Part shown: in pieces, positions 62,519-64,000 of the stretch
Position numbering within the stretch: position 1 is the first letter of the stretch
Layout of the letters: every line of letters starts with the position of its first letter
Virus record (IMG/VR): IMGVR_UViG_3300027244_000194
Span: 62,001 to 126,000 of that record
Source of the DNA: a virus
DNA length: 64,000 nucleotides
Reading direction: 5' to 3' (one strand)
Notes under the pieces: model-generated
Seen by the model: only the letters and a program-made list of their open reading frames with translations
What the model was told of the DNA's origin: nothing
The model's database searches: none
Translations under genes and position numbers: made by a program

Positions 62519-63604
62519 ATGAAAAGTCATAAGTTTTTAGAAGCGTACTTAAATGCTTACGCTCCTGTTGCACAGGAAACAGAAGGTCAAAAGATGTGGA
62601 TGCGTTACATTTCAGACTTTTCACATTCACTTCACATGGACGCATACGGCACTGGTTATGGTGTTTACCGTTGCGGTAAAGAAGGAGCCAAGAAAGTTGT
62701 GATTGAAGCACACTGCGATGAGATCTCATGGATCATTACACACATTGAAAAAGACGGCTACATCCGCGTTCGTCACCATGGAGGTTCAGACAATATGATC
62801 GCCCCTTCTAAAACAGTTATCATTCATACGCACGACGGTCGACAGGTTAAAGGTGTGTTTGGTTGGCCTGCGATCCACACACGTACCGAACGTACTTCTA
62901 AAGGTTACGAACCGCATGAATTGTGGATTGATGTAGGTGTTTCTTCAGACGAGCAAGCTGCTGAATTGGGAGTTGAAGTTGGATGCTTGGCTACGTTCGA
63001 TACACAATTCAGCATGATTGGAGATTACTACGTTGGCCGTTCGTTGGACAATAAGATTGGAGGTTATATTATTGCTGAGGTCCTAAAGCGCATGGCGCTT
63101 GATGGTGAGAAGTTGGATTTTGACCTGTACGTGGTTAACTCGGTTCAAGAAGAAGTTGGCTTGTACGGTGCAAAGAAGATTGCAAAAGAACTGCAAGCTG
63201 ATTTGGCCCTAGTGCATGATGTTTGTCACAACGTGGCTCACCCAAAGATGGATAAAGCCAAGCACGGACCAGTTGAAGGTGGTAAAGGTCCTTCATTAGA
63301 GTACACTTCACAGAATCACCGTGGCATTCTAAACAAGCTGAAAGAGGTTGCTAAAGCCAATGAGCTGCCATTACAACATCATGTTGGATCTTACGGCAAC
63401 GACACGATGGCTTTCTTTTTGGAAAACACTCCAACTGCAATCTTGGCCTCACCGCTGAAGTACATGCACACCACAGTCGAGATGGTTCATCGAGATGACG
63501 TTGAAAACTGTATCAAGTTGTACATCGCATTCTTGAAAGATATTGACGACGAGTGGATCGATAACATCAACAACCCCTTAAACACTGGTATCCTTGAACT
63601 CTAA
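62519..63604 (+). CDS. M42-family aminopeptidase
   Basis: 361 residues, normal size for M42 (PepA/FrvX-type) enzymes. The di-metal ligands and catalytic residues are present: EAHCDEIS, SLDNKIGG, VQEEVGLYG, LVHDVCHN, and MHTTVEMV at the end. These enzymes remove N-terminal residues from peptides inside the cell, usually as a dodecamer. Rare in phages; it could recycle host peptides for virion protein synthesis. It lies just before endonuclease V. Confidence 0.88.
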   Translation: MKSHKFLEAYLNAYAPVAQETEGQKMWMRYISDFSHSLHMDAYGTGYGVYRCGKEGAKKVVIEAHCDEISWIITHIEKDGYIRVRHHGGSDNMIAPSKTVIIHTHDGRQVKGVFGWPAIHTRTERTSKGYEPHELWIDVGVSSDEQAAELGVEVGCLATFDTQFSMIGDYYVGRSLDNKIGGYIIAEVLKRMALDGEKLDFDLYVVNSVQEEVGLYGAKKIAKELQADLALVHDVCHNVAHPKMDKAKHGPVEGGKGPSLEYTSQNHRGILNKLKEVAKANELPLQHHVGSYGNDTMAFFLENTPTAILASPLKYMHTTVEMVHRDDVENCIKLYIAFLKDIDDEWIDNINNPLNTGILEL

Positions 63605-63660
63605 TTACTATTACACTACCACGACATTTGGAGATGTTCCATTCGTTTATGTATTGACCA

Positions 63661-64000
63661 ATGACAAGAATTAATACTGGCATCAAACCTGAAGAATTGC
63701 CCGATAAACTGTTATTGGCAGAACTTCGCGAGATCAAGCGTATTCCAAACGTCATTCGTCAGGGTAAGTACAATATGAATGGTATTCCTGAAGAATTCAC
63801 ACTCGGCCAAGGTCACGTCAAATTCTTCTATAATAAATTAGAGTACCTGTTGAATCGTTACAACTCTCTTAGATGGGAGGCCCTGTACCGTGGATTTAAC
63901 GTCAGTGATTGGACTGATGCCTGGAACGGTGTGCCAGATGAACTGATGAACGATTACGTTGAAACAAAGCGAGATCGAGAGATACTATTAGAAAGAATAG
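63661..64000 (+). CDS. denV: Endonuclease V, pyrimidine-dimer glycosylase, partial (T4 DenV-like)
   Basis: Runs off the window end (113 residues seen; T4 enzyme is 138). MTRINTG gives the catalytic N-terminal Thr after Met removal, LLLAELREIKRIP supplies the catalytic Glu, and FTLGQGHVKFFYNKLEYL and RGFNVSD match T4 endonuclease V. It cuts at UV-induced pyrimidine dimers, fitting a phage exposed to sunlight. Confidence 0.9.
   Translation, partial: MTRINTGIKPEELPDKLLLAELREIKRIPNVIRQGKYNMNGIPEEFTLGQGHVKFFYNKLEYLLNRYNSLRWEALYRGFNVSDWTDAWNGVPDELMNDYVETKRDREILLERI

Noticed and set aside
63567-63755. Minus-strand ORF opposite the start of endonuclease V
   Set aside because: Opposite strand to two clear genes and no recognisable sequence.

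Overview
The window looks like part of a large T4-related contractile-tailed phage (myovirus) that infects a Bacteroidetes host, probably a marine flavobacterium. The phage signs are a tail sheath and tube pair, a long tape-measure-like gene, many fibre genes, 17 tRNA genes, PhoH, a T4 endonuclease V homologue, RNase HII and an ECF-like sigma factor. The host signs are A-rich start regions with almost no Shine-Dalgarno sequences, flavobacterial-style lipoprotein signals, a bS21 homologue and many secreted-type Gly/Ser/Thr repeats. Host and size are inferred. All recognised genes but one read on the plus strand.

Layout: 1-5.6 kb holds sheath (5' end missing), tube, two overlapping chaperone/hub-like ORFs with a possible +1 frameshift, and a tape-measure-like protein. 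5.8-9.5 kb holds a two-domain glycosyltransferase, a KTSC protein and the first tRNA cluster (Arg, Leu, Ser, Thr, Gly, Ala, Glu) with a tiny lipoprotein and structured non-coding RNAs. 9.1-12.6 kb is a run of small unknown genes. 12.6-41.4 kb is the fibre region: three collagen-like proteins (907, 2240 and 1083 aa), a coiled-coil repeat protein and lectin/LamG-like proteins. Between them sit glycosyltransferases, a DUF2827-like glycosyltransferase, a sulfotransferase and, on the minus strand, a J-domain/sulfotransferase fusion. 41.5-44.9 kb is an operon of a GT4 glycosyltransferase, a procollagen-lysyl-hydroxylase-like dioxygenase, a HAD phosphatase and an ATP-grasp enzyme. 45-58 kb carries nucleic-acid, repair, chaperone and regulatory genes (exonuclease, DnaJ, bS21, PhoH, RNase HII, Fpg/Nei, sigma factor) mixed with sugar genes (nucleotidyltransferase, epimerase, GT25, sulfotransferase). 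58.2-62.1 kb is the second tRNA cluster (Cys, Lys, Tyr, Phe, Met/CAU, His, Pro, Ile, Gln, Asn). It also holds a pseudoknotted RNA, an apparent miniature RNase P RNA and another virion-type protein. The window ends with an M42 aminopeptidase and the start of endonuclease V.

The most interesting system is a possible virion collagen-modification pathway. Two fibres carry Gly-X-Lys-Gly collagen repeats. The same phage encodes a dioxygenase whose core closely follows animal PLOD lysyl hydroxylases, a GT25 enzyme (the family of collagen galactosyltransferases), five other glycosyltransferase genes, three sulfotransferase-like proteins and NDP-sugar enzymes. Fibres could therefore be hydroxylated, glycosylated and perhaps sulfated. 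A second theme is RNA processing and translation: 17 tRNAs, an RNase P RNA, bS21 and several unclassified structured RNAs. Three recurring promoter-like motifs were found by eye and probably mark temporal classes.
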